DNA of 64,000 nt. Source: Corynebacterium liangguodongii. Its GTDB lineage: Bacteria; Actinomycetota; Actinomycetes; Mycobacteriales; Mycobacteriaceae. The position numbers were made by a program, and so were the translations under genes. Below the pieces are notes generated by a model. That model was not told the origin of the DNA, did no database searches, and was given only the letters and a program-made list of their open reading frames with translations. Numbering within the stretch: the stretch's first letter is position 1; each line of letters opens with the position of its first letter. Positions 35,854 to 45,476 of the stretch are shown in pieces. Where the stretch lies: positions 1,674,001 to 1,738,000 of the forward strand of contig NZ_CP026948.1 of the NCBI RefSeq assembly GCF_003070865.1. Reading direction: 5' to 3'.

Positions 35854-37236
35854 TTAGGCGCCGACGAGGCGGGCAGCGAGGTAGGCTTCGAGCTCGTCCA
35901 GCGCAACGCGCTCCTGCTCCATCGTGTCGCGCTCGCGCACGGTCACCGCACCGTCCTCGAGCGAGTCGAAGTCGAAGGTGACGCAGAACGGTGTGCCGAT
36001 CTCGTCCTGGCGCCGGTAGCGCCGACCGATCGCCCCGGAGGTGTCGAAGTCGACGTTCCAATTCCGGCGCAGGCTCTGCGCGAGCTCCTCCGCGGGGCCG
36101 GAGAGCTCCGGCTTCTTCGACAGCGGCAGCACGGCGACCTTGACGGGCGCGAGGCGGCGGTCGAGCTTGAGCACGACGCGCGTATCCACCCCGCCCTTGG
36201 CGTTGGGGGCTTGGTCCTCGTGGTAGGCGTCGATAAGAAACGCCATCATCGCGCGGCCCAGGCCAGCGGCGGGCTCGATGCAGTACGGGATCCAGCGCTC
36301 GCCCGACTCCTGGTCGAAGAAGGACAAATCTTCGCCCGACGCCTCGGCGTGCGTCTTCAAGTCGTAGTCCGTGCGGTTAGCCACGCCCTCGAGCTCGCCC
36401 CACTTCGAGCCGGCGAAGTTGAACGCGTACTCCACGTCGACGGTGCGCTTGGAGTAGTGGGAGAGCTTTTCCTTCGGGTGCTCGTAGAGGCGCAGGTTCT
36501 CCGGGTCGATGCCCAGGTCGATGTACCACTGCAGCCGGTTGTCAATCCAGTACTGGTGCCAGTCTTCGTCCTCACCGGGTTTGACGAAGAACTCCATTTC
36601 CATCTGCTCGAACTCGCGGGTGCGGAAGATGAAGTTGCCCGGGGTGATCTCGTTGCGGAAGGACTTGCCGATGTTCGCGATGCCGAACGGCGGCTTCATG
36701 CGCGCCGAGGTCATGACGTTTTTGAAGTTGACGAAGATGCCCTGCGCCGTCTCCGGGCGCAGGTAGTGCAGGCCCTCTTTATCGTCGACGGGGCCGAGGT
36801 AGGTCTTCATCAGCCCGGAGAACTCGCGCGGCTCGGTCCACTTGCCCGGCTGGCCCGTCTCGGGATCATTAATATCGGCAAGACCGTTGGCCGGCGGGTG
36901 GCCATGCTTTTCCTCGTAGGCCTCGAGCAGGTGGTCGGCGCGGTAGCGCTTGTGGGTGTAGAGGGATTCCACGAGAGGGTCGGTGAACACCTCGACGTGG
37001 CCGGAGGCCTCCCACACCTGGCGCGGCAGGATGATGGAGGTATCCACCCCGACGGTGTCCTTGCGCGACTGCACCATGTGGCGCCACCACTGGCGCTTGA
37101 GGTTTTCTTTTAGCTCAACACCGAGGGGGCCGTAATCCCAGGCCGAGCGCGTGCCGCCGTAGATCTCGCCCGCGGGGTAGACAAGGCCGCGGCGCTTGCA
37201 CAGGTTAACGACAGTATCGACGTTGGTCGAAGCCAT
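35854..37236 (-). CDS. glyS: Glycyl-tRNA synthetase (dimeric, alpha2)
   Basis: A 460-residue class II aminoacyl-tRNA synthetase charging tRNA-Gly. Motif 1 lies in the region starting [20 protein letters not shown], motif 2 near [20 protein letters not shown], and motif 3 near [14 protein letters not shown]. The C-terminal anticodon-binding domain starts about residue 360. ATG at 37236 with AGGAG 6 nt before it. Two small genes follow on the same strand. Confidence 0.97.
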   Translation of the reverse strand: MASTNVDTVVNLCKRRGLVYPAGEIYGGTRSAWDYGPLGVELKENLKRQWWRHMVQSRKDTVGVDTSIILPRQVWEASGHVEVFTDPLVESLYTHKRYRADHLLEAYEEKHGHPPANGLADINDPETGQPGKWTEPREFSGLMKTYLGPVDDKEGLHYLRPETAQGIFVNFKNVMTSARMKPPFGIANIGKSFRNEITPGNFIFRTREFEQMEMEFFVKPGEDEDWHQYWIDNRLQWYIDLGIDPENLRLYEHPKEKLSHYSKRTVDVEYAFNFAGSKWGELEGVANRTDYDLKTHAEASGEDLSFFDQESGERWIPYCIEPAAGLGRAMMAFLIDAYHEDQAPNAKGGVDTRVVLKLDRRLAPVKVAVLPLSKKPELSGPAEELAQSLRRNWNVDFDTSGAIGRRYRRQDEIGTPFCVTFDFDSLEDGAVTVRERDTMEQERVALDELEAYLAARLVGA

Positions 37237-37349
37237 GAACAACTCCTGACAGGTTGGTAGACGGCGTGAGAGTTTCGCGAAAGCTAGGTGCCCAGTCTAC
37301 CCGGTGGCGATCCGCACCGGAGGCACCGGCTATGGGGCCGGTTACCAAC

Positions 37350-37365
37350 CTAGACACGCGTCTAG
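37350..37365. promoter_or_regulatory. Palindromic operator ahead of the ArsR-family gene
   Basis: CTAGAC-ACGC-GTCTAG is a perfect inverted repeat (6-bp arms, 4-bp centre) about 55 bp upstream of the ArsR-type start, followed within 5 bp by TATATT, a possible -10. This is the usual position for autoregulation by an ArsR/SmtB repressor; zinc responsiveness is inferred from the operon. Confidence 0.6.
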
Positions 37366-37419
37366 TATATTTGGTATTGAAAGCTTTGTGCAGCAGCGAC
37401 AAGAAGGGGCTGACGATCC

Positions 37420-37875
37420 GTGGACGATGCGCAACCGATAGATCTCGAACTCGCGGCCGGGCTCGTCAGCGCCCTCGACTCCCCCCTCCGGTTGAGAATC
37501 CTCCTACTACTCTCCTCGCAGCCACACGTGGTCCACCAGCTTGTGCGCAAGCTGGAGAAGTCCCAGCCGCTGATTAGCCAGCACCTGCGCGTGCTCAAGC
37601 AATCCCACCTCGTGGAGTACACCCGCACAGGCCGCGAGGTAGTCTACGAACTCGCTCACCCTGAAATCATTGAGGTCATCCGTGAACTCGGCGACCTCGC
37701 CGCACACCTGAAAGAGGGCGCGCGCACGCTTGTCGACGACCTCGCCGCGCGCCGTGCGAACTCCGAGGGCCGCTCCCCCCAGGCCAGCGCCGCGATCATC
37801 GGCCCACCCGCTGACGTGCGGGCCGAGCGAGATCCGGGGCTACGCCCCGCGACAGCCAGACCGTCGCACGAATAG
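37420..37875 (+). CDS. znr: ArsR/SmtB-family metal-responsive repressor (Znr-like)
   Basis: A 151-residue winged-helix regulator. The HTH reads HQLVRKLEKSQPLISQHLRVLKQSHLVEYTRTGREVVY. Between glyS and zur it occupies the place of the C. glutamicum zinc-responsive ArsR regulator Znr (cg2500), so zinc-dependent repression is inferred. GTG start at 37420 after AAGAAGGGG. A palindrome at 37350-37365 is probably its operator. zur starts 9 bp after its stop but has its own promoter-like box. Confidence 0.82.
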   Translation: MDDAQPIDLELAAGLVSALDSPLRLRILLLLSSQPHVVHQLVRKLEKSQPLISQHLRVLKQSHLVEYTRTGREVVYELAHPEIIEVIRELGDLAAHLKEGARTLVDDLAARRANSEGRSPQASAAIIGPPADVRAERDPGLRPATARPSHE

Positions 37876-37884
37876 TGTAGAAGC

Positions 37885-38358
37885 ATGCCTACTTCCTCAG
37901 CACCAACCCCCTCGACCCCGAAGGGCCACGCCCCCGCCCCGAAGTTGGGTGTGCGCAACACCTGGCAACGCGCCGCCATCGTCTCCGTGCTACGGGACAT
38001 TGACAAGTTCGTCTCCGCCCGCGAGATCCACGAGACGCTGCACGAGCGCGGGGAGAAGGTCGGCCTGACCACGGTCTACCGCACCCTGCAGTCGCTCTCC
38101 GAGGTCGAGGCGGTCGACGTGTTGCAAAACAAAGACGGCGAGTCCCTCTACCGCCACTGCCTCACCGAGCACCACCACCACCACCTCGTGTGCACCATCT
38201 GCGGGCGCAGCGAGGAGATCGAGGGCGGCCCGGTGGAGAAGTGGGCCCAGCTCGTCGCGCAGCGCTACGGCTACGAGCTCGTCGGGCACGACGCAGAGGT
38301 CTTCGGCGTGTGCCGCGCCTGCCAGGAGGCCCAGCGGACCCAAGCGGGCGAGCGTTGA
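37885..38358 (+). CDS. zur: Fur-family zinc uptake regulator Zur
   Basis: A 157-residue Fur-superfamily repressor. The winged helix is at 25-95 (WQRAAIVSVLRDIDKFVSA, then VGLTTVYRTLQSL). The HHHHHLVCTICG run provides the regulatory metal site, with a second CRAC pair (C-x2-C) near residue 145. With zinc bound it would shut off zinc-uptake genes. TAGTGT lies 6 nt before the ATG, so it may also be transcribed alone. The position next to the ArsR gene supports Zur rather than Fur or PerR. Confidence 0.9.
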   Translation: MPTSSAPTPSTPKGHAPAPKLGVRNTWQRAAIVSVLRDIDKFVSAREIHETLHERGEKVGLTTVYRTLQSLSEVEAVDVLQNKDGESLYRHCLTEHHHHHLVCTICGRSEEIEGGPVEKWAQLVAQRYGYELVGHDAEVFGVCRACQEAQRTQAGER

Positions 38359-38386
38359 GCCGCTGGGCCGCTGGTCTGCTGGACGG

Positions 38387-39112
38387 CTAGGCGCTGCCGA
38401 AGCGGCGGTCGCGCCGCGCGTATTCCAGCACCGCGTCGAAGAGGTCCTGCTTCGTAAAGTCGGGCCAGAGCTTGTCCTGGTAGACCATCTCCGCGTAGGC
38501 GGATTGCCAGAGCAGGAAGTTCGAGGTGCGCTGTTCTCCTGAGGGGCGCAAAAACAGGTCGACGTCGGGCATGTCGGGCCTGTAGAGCCAGTCCGAAAAC
38601 GTCGACTCCGTGATGTCGCTGGGGCGGATGAGGCCTCGCGCTGCGGCGTCGACAAGCGAGCGCGCGCCGTCGACGATTTCGGCCCTGCCGCCGTAGTTGA
38701 CGCACATCACCAGCGTCACCCCGGTGTTATCCTGCGTGAGCTCCTCAGCGGCCTCGAGCTCGCGGATCACGGTCCGCCAGAGGCGGGGGCGGCGGCCCGC
38801 CCACACGATGCGCACGTTTTTGTCATTGAGCTCGTCACGGCGGTTGCGCAGCACCTCGCGTGAGAAGCCCATGAGGAAGCGCACCTCCTCGTGGCTGCGG
38901 CGCCAGTTCTCCGTGGAAAACGCGTACGCGGAGAGCCATTCCACCCCGCCGAGCTCGATGCACGCATCGACGCAGTCCATGAGCACGGCCTCGCCCCGCT
39001 TGTGCCCCTCCGTGCGCTTGAGTCCGCGGGCCTGGGCCCACCTGCCGTTGCCGTCCATGACGACGGCGATGTGGCGGGGGATGAACTCGGGGGCGATATC
39101 GGGTGCGGCCAT
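38387..39112 (-). CDS. uppS: Isoprenyl (decaprenyl/undecaprenyl) diphosphate synthase
   Basis: A 241-residue cis-prenyltransferase making the lipid carrier for cell-wall polymers. [15 protein letters not shown] (Asp-based diphosphate site) is near the N-terminus, [10 protein letters not shown] in the middle, and [20 protein letters not shown] near 195-215. Length is standard. It follows recO on the minus strand by 22 bp, in the conserved era-recO-uppS order. Confidence 0.96.
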   Translation of the reverse strand: MAAPDIAPEFIPRHIAVVMDGNGRWAQARGLKRTEGHKRGEAVLMDCVDACIELGGVEWLSAYAFSTENWRRSHEEVRFLMGFSREVLRNRRDELNDKNVRIVWAGRRPRLWRTVIRELEAAEELTQDNTGVTLVMCVNYGGRAEIVDGARSLVDAAARGLIRPSDITESTFSDWLYRPDMPDVDLFLRPSGEQRTSNFLLWQSAYAEMVYQDKLWPDFTKQDLFDAVLEYARRDRRFGSA

Positions 39113-39134
39113 TGCTCTATTATGCCCCGGCCCG

Positions 39135-39854
39135 CTACGCCTGCTCCATTATGCGCAGGCTTTTCAGCGCCGCCTCGAGGTGCCACTGCAGGTGAGCGGT
39201 GGTAAGCCGGTGTACCTCGGCGACGGCCTCCGTCTCTGCCGGGTGGCCGTGCTGCAGAAGCCACATCACGTGCAGGGTCTCCGGGTCGACGTCCGCCGAA
39301 CCGAGCGGGCGGCAGGCACTGCACACGGCCCCGCCCAGCGCGGCGTTAAACGCCCGGTGTGGGCCGGGTGCCTGGCAGTTTGCGCAGTCAAACAGGCTCA
39401 CGCCCCAGCCGGCCTGCTCCGTCGCGCGGAGGATGAAGGCGTCGAGCACGAGGGTGGGGTGGGAATCCGCGCGCTGGAGGTCTGCGAGGGCGGCGCTGGT
39501 GGCGTCGAAAAGCGCGCTGCCCTGCTCGGCGTAGGCGAGGCGTTCCGCCGTTTCCAACACCGCACAGCCGGCGGCGTAGCGCTCGAAATCCTCGATGATG
39601 CGGCTGGCGAAGTAGCCAACCGTGTCCGCCGCGGTGATGGTGGCGAGGTTGCGGCCCGGGTAGAGCTGTACGTCTAGGTCGACGAACGGCTGGATCCTCG
39701 ACCCGAAGCGCGAGCGGGTCTTTCGCACCCCCTTGGCCACGGCGCGCACGAGGCCGTGGCAGCGGGTGAGCAGGACCACGATGCGGTCTGCCTCGCCAAA
39801 GTCGTACGTGCGGATCACCAGCGCACGGTCGCGGTAGCTTGCCCTAGAAGCCAA
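39135..39854 (-). CDS. recO: DNA repair protein RecO
   Basis: A 239-residue recombination mediator that loads RecA on SSB-coated DNA. The OB-fold start [20 protein letters not shown] and a zinc ribbon (CANC near 160, CSAC near 180) are present. The start is taken as TTG at 39854, overlapping the era stop by 11 bp; no in-frame ATG or GTG lies close by. The overlap implies coupling with era. Confidence 0.93.
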   Translation of the reverse strand: MASRASYRDRALVIRTYDFGEADRIVVLLTRCHGLVRAVAKGVRKTRSRFGSRIQPFVDLDVQLYPGRNLATITAADTVGYFASRIIEDFERYAAGCAVLETAERLAYAEQGSALFDATSAALADLQRADSHPTLVLDAFILRATEQAGWGVSLFDCANCQAPGPHRAFNAALGGAVCSACRPLGSADVDPETLHVMWLLQHGHPAETEAVAEVHRLTTAHLQWHLEAALKSLRIMEQA

Positions 39855-40758
39855 GCCTGCCCAGCGCCTTCGGGTCGGATTGCCAGTTCTTGAGCACCTT
39901 GATGCGCAGGTCGAGGAAGACGTTTTGGCCGAGCAGCTCGATGATCTGCTTGCGCGCGCGGTGCACGATGCCGGAGAGCCTGCGCCCGCCCGGGCCCTCG
40001 ATAATGCTCTTCTGGCCGGGCCGCTCGAGGTACATCACCGCGTAGATGTTGAGGCGCTGCGGGTTGTCCGGATCCGGGTGCATCTCATCGACCTGCACGG
40101 CCACCGAGTGCGGCAGCTCCTCGCGCAGGCCCTGGAGCGCTTCTTCGCGGATGAGCTCGGAGATGCGCGTCTCGGTGTCTTCGTCGGTGACGTGGCCCTC
40201 CGGGTAGAACATCGGGCCTTCAGGCAGTGCCTGGATCAGGATGTCGAGCAGCACGTCGAGCTGGATCTTTTCGGTTGCGGAGACGGGCACGACCTCCGAG
40301 TCTGGGCCGAGCAGCTCGTGGAGCTCAAGAAGGCGCTCGCCGACGGTGTCCTTGCCGGCCTTATCCAGCTTGGTAACGATACCGATGATCGGCGTGTTCG
40401 GCTTGACCGAGCGGATCTGCTCCAGGATGTAGCGGTCCCCGGGGCCGATCTTCTCATCGGCGGGGATGGTCAGCCCGATGACGTCGACGTCGGCAAAGGT
40501 ATCCTTTACCACGTCGTTGAGCCGCTCGCCGAGCAGCGTGCGCGGGCGGTGCACGCCCGGCGTATCAACGACAATGACCTGCGCATCCTCGCGGTTGATA
40601 ATGCCGCGGATCGGGTGCCGCGTCGTCTCCGGCTGGTCCGCCATAATCGCGATCTTCTCCCCCACCAGCGCGTTCGTCAACGTCGACTTACCCGTGTTGG
40701 GGCGGCCGACGAAGCTGACAAAGCCGGAGCGGAAACCCTCGGGCGCGTTGAAGTCCAT
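39844..40758 (-). CDS. era: GTPase Era
   Basis: A 304-residue GTPase for 16S rRNA and 30S maturation. G1 GRPNTGKS, G3 DTPGVHRP, G4 TKLD, and a C-terminal KH domain about residues 225-300. The ATG at 40758 is favoured: TAGAAT (40767-40772) lies 8 nt upstream, while the longer frame to 40797 would start before that promoter. The usual partner corC is 3.4 kb upstream here because of the accessory pocket and pdxY. Confidence 0.96.
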   Translation of the reverse strand: MDFNAPEGFRSGFVSFVGRPNTGKSTLTNALVGEKIAIMADQPETTRHPIRGIINREDAQVIVVDTPGVHRPRTLLGERLNDVVKDTFADVDVIGLTIPADEKIGPGDRYILEQIRSVKPNTPIIGIVTKLDKAGKDTVGERLLELHELLGPDSEVVPVSATEKIQLDVLLDILIQALPEGPMFYPEGHVTDEDTETRISELIREEALQGLREELPHSVAVQVDEMHPDPDNPQRLNIYAVMYLERPGQKSIIEGPGGRRLSGIVHRARKQIIELLGQNVFLDLRIKVLKNWQSDPKALGRLGF

Positions 40759-40885
40759 GCTGGCCCATTCTAGCCCCGATTGAACACCAGAACTCATACG
40801 ACGCCGGGCGGTGCGTTCGAGGCGCCAAGGGTCGAGCGTTGCTCGCTTATCGACGCCCCATCCCCACCGCCGACATCCATGCCGA

Positions 40886-40921
40886 CCTCGAACGCCTCGA
40901 ACGCCTCGAACGCCTCGAACG
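40886..40921 (+). repeat. Four tandem copies of CCTCGAACG
   Basis: Exact 9-bp unit repeated four times without interruption; an inverted copy (CGTTCGAGG) is at 40814-40822. In one frame it encodes repeated LER triplets, but no gene around it is convincing. The rest of 40759-41084 shows no gene. Confidence 0.8.
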
Positions 40922-41084
40922 AGGCCCTATACCGACGCGGCGTTCGCACGCGAATGCACCTGAGAGGAGAGGCAGGCCGCCGTCAAAGGTGAACCGGGCT
41001 ACCGAGCTGCGTGATGGCTCTCTCACCCGTTTCGGAGAGGTGCACGAGCGCCAATGAAACTGACTGCACGATCGGCACCGCCCA

Positions 41085-42529
41085 GGAGGGTGTCAGGAAG
41101 TTTGTGTGTGAGGCTCTGATCCAGAAGGAGTTTCACCGATAATGACTACGGTGTCACCGAAGAAAAACCATGACCAGGACAAGGTCAACGAGATCAGCGA
41201 GAAGCTGATGGAAAATCCTGAGCTCGCCAAGCTGATTGGCGAGTTGTCCACCTCCACTGACAATGCAAGCGATCTGGTCAAAGGCCTGTTGCAGGCATCG
41301 ATTAACGCTGGTCTGCAGGCGGAGATGGATGCACATTTGGGCTACGGCCATGCCGATCGTAAGGCGAAAGCCCGGGTGGAAACCGCACAGGAGAGCAATC
41401 ACCGCAACGGGTCGTACACCAAGACCGTTAATTCTGGGTACGGCGCGTTGGAAGTGACCATGCCGAGGGATCGTGCCGGCACGTTTGCTCCAAAGATGGT
41501 GCCCAAAGGCTCCCGTCGGCTCACAGAGCTCGACGACATGATTATCTCGCTGTACGCCGGTGGGATGACCGTGCGCGATATTCAGCACCATCTCGCCACC
41601 ACCCTCGGGGTGGATATGAGCCCAGATACGATCAGCACCATTACCGACGCGGTGTTAGAAGAGGTCATGATCTGGCAAAACCGCCAGCTCGACGAGTTCT
41701 ACCCAGTGATCTTCCTCGACGCGCTGCGAGTGAAGATCCGCGATGGCCACCGCGTGGTCAACAAGTCTTGCTACATGGCGGTAGGCGTCGACATGGACGG
41801 CATCAAACACATCCTGGGATTGTGGATCGCAGACAATGAAGGCGCCAGTTTTTGGGCATCCGTGTGCGCTGACCTTGCCAACCGTGGGGTCCAAGACGTG
41901 TTCATCGTCTGCTGCGACGGGCTCAAAGGCCTGCCGGAAGCCGTGGAGGCAACCTGGCCGAATTCCATGGTGCGAGATGAGTATCGTGCACCTGATCCGG
42001 GCGGCCAACAGGTGGGTGTCCTACCAAGACCGCAAACCCGTATCAAGTGCGCTACGGGAGGTCTACACCGCACCGAACGAGGACACCGCCCGCGCCGCCC
42101 TGGACGCGTTCGAGGCGTCCGAGCTGGGACGGAAGTATCCGCAATCGGTCAAGGTGTGGCGTGATGCGTGGGATCGGTTCGTGCCGTTTCTGCAGTTCCC
42201 GCCTGCGGCACGGCGGGTACTCTACACCACGAATTCGATCGAGTCACTCAATGCTGAACTGCGGAAAGCCACCCGCAACCGCGGCCAGTTCCCGAACGAT
42301 ACCGCGGCGCTGAAAACGCTGTGGCTGATGATCTGCAACATCGAGGACAAGCGCGCTGCCCAGCGAGCGAAGAAAGCCAAGCGCGCCATCGAATGCAACG
42401 GCTATATTGAAGGAGCGAAAGCCACCGGGTGGAAACAAGCCATCAACCAACTAGCCGTGGCTTACCCCGACCGATTCGCGGACTACTTGTAAACCAAGCC
42501 CCCCGCACACAAAGAATCGGACACCCTCC
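41085..42529 (+). mobile_element. IS256-family insertion sequence with terminal inverted repeats
   Basis: About 1445 bp. The left end GGAGGGTGTCAGGAAGTTTG and the reverse complement of the right end, GGAGGGTGTCCGATTCTTTG, match for the outer 10 bp and again in TTTGTGTG. The direct repeat CGCCCA is immediately outside both ends (41079-41084 and 42530-42535); IS256 members usually duplicate 8-9 bp, so this is a short or partly changed duplication. It holds one transposase gene that is frameshifted. Confidence 0.85.
41142..42492 (+). pseudogene. IS256/mutator-type transposase, interrupted by a +1 frameshift
   Basis: DDE transposase of the IS256 (mutator) family in two frames. The first frame runs from ATG 41142 through MPRDRAGTFAPKMVPKGSRR, the DALRVKIRDG segment and VFIVCCDGLKGLPEAVEATW. 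About 41975 the frame changes; the continuation reads SIVHLIRAANRWVSYQDRKP to a normal C-terminus at 42492. One extra base in gtgcgagatgag (expected gtgcagacgag) explains it. Without correction or slippage the element should be unable to move. Confidence 0.85.
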
Positions 42530-42670
42530 CGCCCATCGTTCCAGCGCAGAACACCAGAACGCGAGACTCGACTGGGCACGGGGTTCAGGTCTGGTTCCCT
42601 CGGACAATGGTCCAGCCCCGTTCAGTGCTTTTTGGAAAGTGTCCCACCCGGAAGTGTCTGGGTTGCGGAT

Positions 42671-42979
42671 TCTGCAACGGCGGAGTCCACTCCGAGACCG
42701 AAACCCTGCCCATTCTGCAACGGCAGAGTCAAAGTGCGGGTCGAAAATGTCCCCACTGCAGAGTCAAAGTGCGGGCGACTCTGCAACGGCAGAGTCCACG
42801 CGAAGACCGAAACCCTGCCCACTCTGCAACGGCAGAGTCAAAGTGCGGGTCGAAAAAGTCCGCAATGCAGAGTCAAAGTGCGGGCGACTCTGCAACGGCA
42901 GAGTCCACGCCGAGACCGAAACCCTGCCCACTCTGCAACGGCGGAGTCGAAGTACGGGCGACTCTGCAACGGCAGAGTC
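42671..42979. repeat. Array of seven hairpin 17-mers in a 109-bp tandem unit
   Basis: The 17-mer TCTGCAACGGC(A/G)GAGTC starts at 42671, 42714, 42780, 42823, 42889, 42932 and 42963. Spacings alternate 43, 66, 43, 66, 43, then 31. Full copies preceded by GAC form the perfect hairpin GACTCTGC-AACG-GCAGAGTC. Half copies TGCAGAGTC lie at 42757 and 42866, also 109 bp apart. The 26-bp and 49-bp linkers are conserved, so it is a tandem repeat, not a CRISPR. 109 is not a multiple of three, arguing against coding. Confidence 0.9.
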
Positions 42980-43266
42980 GAGGTGCAGCCACACGGGGCT
43001 ACATTTCGGGGAGTGACCAGAGCCCGTCAGCTGGGCGAGTACCAACTACCCACGTCTGACACGAGCCCTCTCGCTTGTCTGAACCCCACGTTGGGGGTGC
43101 GAGATCGCGCACTCGATTGAGGCGGGGCGGAGGCGGCAACCGTCAATGCGTGAAACCACACAGCGACGCGGCGAACTGCTCGAGCGCGGAAAGATCCTGG
43201 ATCGCGGAGTACACGCTCGCCCAACAGCCCCTCCAATGATTCGCTGCCCGCGCCAGGGCCCTGTCG
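42980..43266. other. No supported gene between hairpin array and pdxY
   Basis: Short open frames exist (for example one starting ATG 43146, RETTQRRGELLERGKILDRG), but none has a recognised family, ribosome site or sensible length. The stretch before the array (42530-42670) is equally without a supported gene; a 12-bp copy of GAACACCAGAAC at 42549 repeats one at 40782 on the other side of the IS. Confidence 0.4.
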
Positions 43267-44118
43267 TTAGAGGGCCTCGACCTCAAACTGCATCCGCGGG
43301 TCCGCGAAGGCGTCCTGCGTCTCCACGAGCTTAAGCTCGGGCGCTCCCGCCTGGTACGTCACCTCCAGCAGATCGAACACAGACGACGCCGTGCGCGCCA
43401 GCGCATCGGCGGCATCCCGGGTGCGCAGGTAGTGCCCCGTGAATAAGGCGGCGGTGACGTCGCCCGAACCATTGCGCTTGAAAGGCAGGCGCGGGGTTTT
43501 CACGATCCACTTGCCGGCATCGTCCACCACGATCATCTCCAGGACATTGACAGGGTCGGCCTCCGGGCGTTCCACCGAGGTCACCAGTACGGTGCGCGGG
43601 CCGATCTCGCGGGCCGCCTCAACCGCGTCGAGCGTAGAGGCGAGGTCCGTCGCCTCGCGGCCGGTGAGGTATCCCAACTCGAACTGGTTCGGGGTGATGA
43701 TGTCGGCCACGGGGACGACGCGGTCGCGCAGCAGCGGCGGGATGGTATCGGCCACGAAGCAGCCCGACTTCGCGTTGCCCATCACCGGGTCGCAGGCGTA
43801 GAGGGCCGACGGGTTGGCGGCCTTGACGCGGGCCACCGCGTCGATGATGACGTCGGCGATGTCGTCGCCGCCCTGGTAGCCGGACAAGATGGCGTCGACA
43901 CGCGAGAGCGCCCCGCGCTCATCGATGCCATCGATCACTGCCGCGACGTCAGCGGCGGGGATAATCGGGCCCCGCCAGGCACCGTAACCGGTGTGGTTGG
44001 AGTAGTTCACGGTGTAGACCGGCCACACCTCGTGGCCGATGCGCTGGAGCGGGAAGACCGCCGCCGAGTTGCCGACGTGCCCGTAGGCCACCGCCGACTG
44101 GATCGAGAGGATGTTCAT
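43267..44118 (-). CDS. pdxY: Pyridoxal kinase
   Basis: A 283-residue ribokinase-fold kinase phosphorylating pyridoxal for PLP salvage. The N-terminus MNILSIQSAVAYGHVGNSAA, the ACDPVMGN segment near 110, the ITPNQFELGYLTG segment and the anion-hole motif KRNGSGDVTAAL with catalytic Asp near 222 are classical. It lies in the pocket between corC and era, next to the IS, but has normal GC-rich codon use. Its ATG is 33 bp from the corC stop on the same strand. Confidence 0.93.
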   Translation of the reverse strand: MNILSIQSAVAYGHVGNSAAVFPLQRIGHEVWPVYTVNYSNHTGYGAWRGPIIPAADVAAVIDGIDERGALSRVDAILSGYQGGDDIADVIIDAVARVKAANPSALYACDPVMGNAKSGCFVADTIPPLLRDRVVPVADIITPNQFELGYLTGREATDLASTLDAVEAAREIGPRTVLVTSVERPEADPVNVLEMIVVDDAGKWIVKTPRLPFKRNGSGDVTAALFTGHYLRTRDAADALARTASSVFDLLEVTYQAGAPELKLVETQDAFADPRMQFEVEAL

Positions 44119-44151
44119 GGCACACCATTGTGCACCACCGCCCCCGGGGAG

Positions 44152-45471
44152 CTAATCCTGGGCCTGGTAGGTGTCGATGACGTCGGGAAGCTCGATGAGC
44201 ACGCTGCGGACCTTGATCCGGCCGCGGCGGTCCCGGCCGCCCTCGGCGGTGAAACGCAGGTCGGAGACCTCCACCGCCGAGCCCGGCAGCGGGACGCGGC
44301 CCAGCTCGTAGGACAGCAAACCCGCGACGGTGTCCACCGCCTCGCGCACCTCGTCATCGAACTCCAGCTCGTAGCCGATGTCGTCTTGGAGGTGATCGAT
44401 GAGGTCATCGAGCGGCAACCTCGCCTGGGCGCGGTAAGCGCGCTCCCCCACCGCCTCGATGGGCGCCATCTCGGCCTCATCGTATTCGTCAGTAATCTCC
44501 CCAACGATCTCCTCTAGCAGGTCCTCCATGGTGAGCAGGCCCGCGACCCCGCCGTACTCGTCGATTAACATGGCGATATGGGTGCCGCACTGCTGCATCT
44601 CTTGGAGCAGGGCGTCGAGCGGCTTCGACTCGGGGATAAACAGAGGCTCACGCATCACCTGGTCGATCGGGGTCTCCTGATCGAGGGGCCGCCCGTCGTC
44701 CGTGAACATGTCCTTGAGGTAGACCACGCCGAGGATCTCGTCGGCGTTCTCACCGATCGCCGGCACCCGGGAGTGCCCGGAGCGCACCATGAGGCGGGTG
44801 GCCTGACCCACGTTCTTTTCCGCCTCGATCCAGATCATCTCGGGCCGCGGCACCATCACCTGCTTGGCATAGGTGGAGGCGAGGTCGAAGATGTTTTGGA
44901 TCATCCGGTGCTCGGTGGACTCCACCACGCCGCGCTCCTGGGCTATATCGACCATCTCCCGCAGCTCGATCTCGGTGGCGTACGGCCCCTGCCGGAAATC
45001 GCGGCCCGGGTGGAAGAGGTTGCCCACCCAGATCAGCAGCCGCGCAATCGGCCCCAGCACCGTGTGGAAGGCGACGAGCCACTGCGCCGCCCTCAGCGAG
45101 ATGCTATACGGGTTACGGCGCCCCGCGGTGCGTGCGAAGACGCCGATAATGCTGAACTGCAGCAGCGTCACGCACGCGATGGCCGCCGCGATCGCCCACG
45201 CCTCCGAGCCGAAGAGCTCCGTGGCGAGCATCGCGGCGAACACCGCGGCGGTCACGTCGAGGACGGTGTGCACCATGACGAGCATGTTGATCTGGTTCGC
45301 GCGCGTGGCAATGACCCGCATAAGGGCCTTCGAGCCGGGCACACCGTCTTTGACCATGCTCTCGACCCGCGCCCGCGAGATCGGGGCGAGCGCCGCCTCA
45401 ACCGACCCAAGCAGGCCCGAGAGCAACAGCGCCGCCACGGCGACGAGGGCATATGTGAGGGTAAATTCCAA
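44152..45471 (-). CDS. HlyC/CorC-family CBS-domain membrane protein
   Basis: A 439-residue protein with DUF21 membrane domain (four hydrophobic segments, residues about 5-150), a CBS pair (about 200-325, including MVPRPEMIWIEAEKNV) and a C-terminal CorC_HlyC domain (345-430). The family is linked to Mg2+/Co2+ efflux. The start is TTG at 45471, just behind the ybeY stop; no better in-frame start precedes the first membrane helix. It belongs to the conserved phoH-ybeY-corC-era block. Confidence 0.88.
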   Translation of the reverse strand: MEFTLTYALVAVAALLLSGLLGSVEAALAPISRARVESMVKDGVPGSKALMRVIATRANQINMLVMVHTVLDVTAAVFAAMLATELFGSEAWAIAAAIACVTLLQFSIIGVFARTAGRRNPYSISLRAAQWLVAFHTVLGPIARLLIWVGNLFHPGRDFRQGPYATEIELREMVDIAQERGVVESTEHRMIQNIFDLASTYAKQVMVPRPEMIWIEAEKNVGQATRLMVRSGHSRVPAIGENADEILGVVYLKDMFTDDGRPLDQETPIDQVMREPLFIPESKPLDALLQEMQQCGTHIAMLIDEYGGVAGLLTMEDLLEEIVGEITDEYDEAEMAPIEAVGERAYRAQARLPLDDLIDHLQDDIGYELEFDDEVREAVDTVAGLLSYELGRVPLPGSAVEVSDLRFTAEGGRDRRGRIKVRSVLIELPDVIDTYQAQD

Positions 45472-45476
45472 GGGTT

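Noticed and set aside
40780..41057. Short ORFs with LER or NAS repeats before the IS
   Set aside because: Produced by the CCTCGAACG tandem repeat; no ribosome site or recognised domain.
42660..42990. CRISPR array
   Set aside because: The repeats are regularly spaced, but linkers between them are copies of each other rather than unique spacers, spacing alternates, and no cas genes are in the window.
42429..43120. Three overlapping plus-strand ORFs with Cys-x-x-Cys-like stretches across the hairpin array
   Set aside because: They arise from the 109-bp repeat read in all three frames; the period is not a multiple of three, so the peptides change frame from unit to unit.
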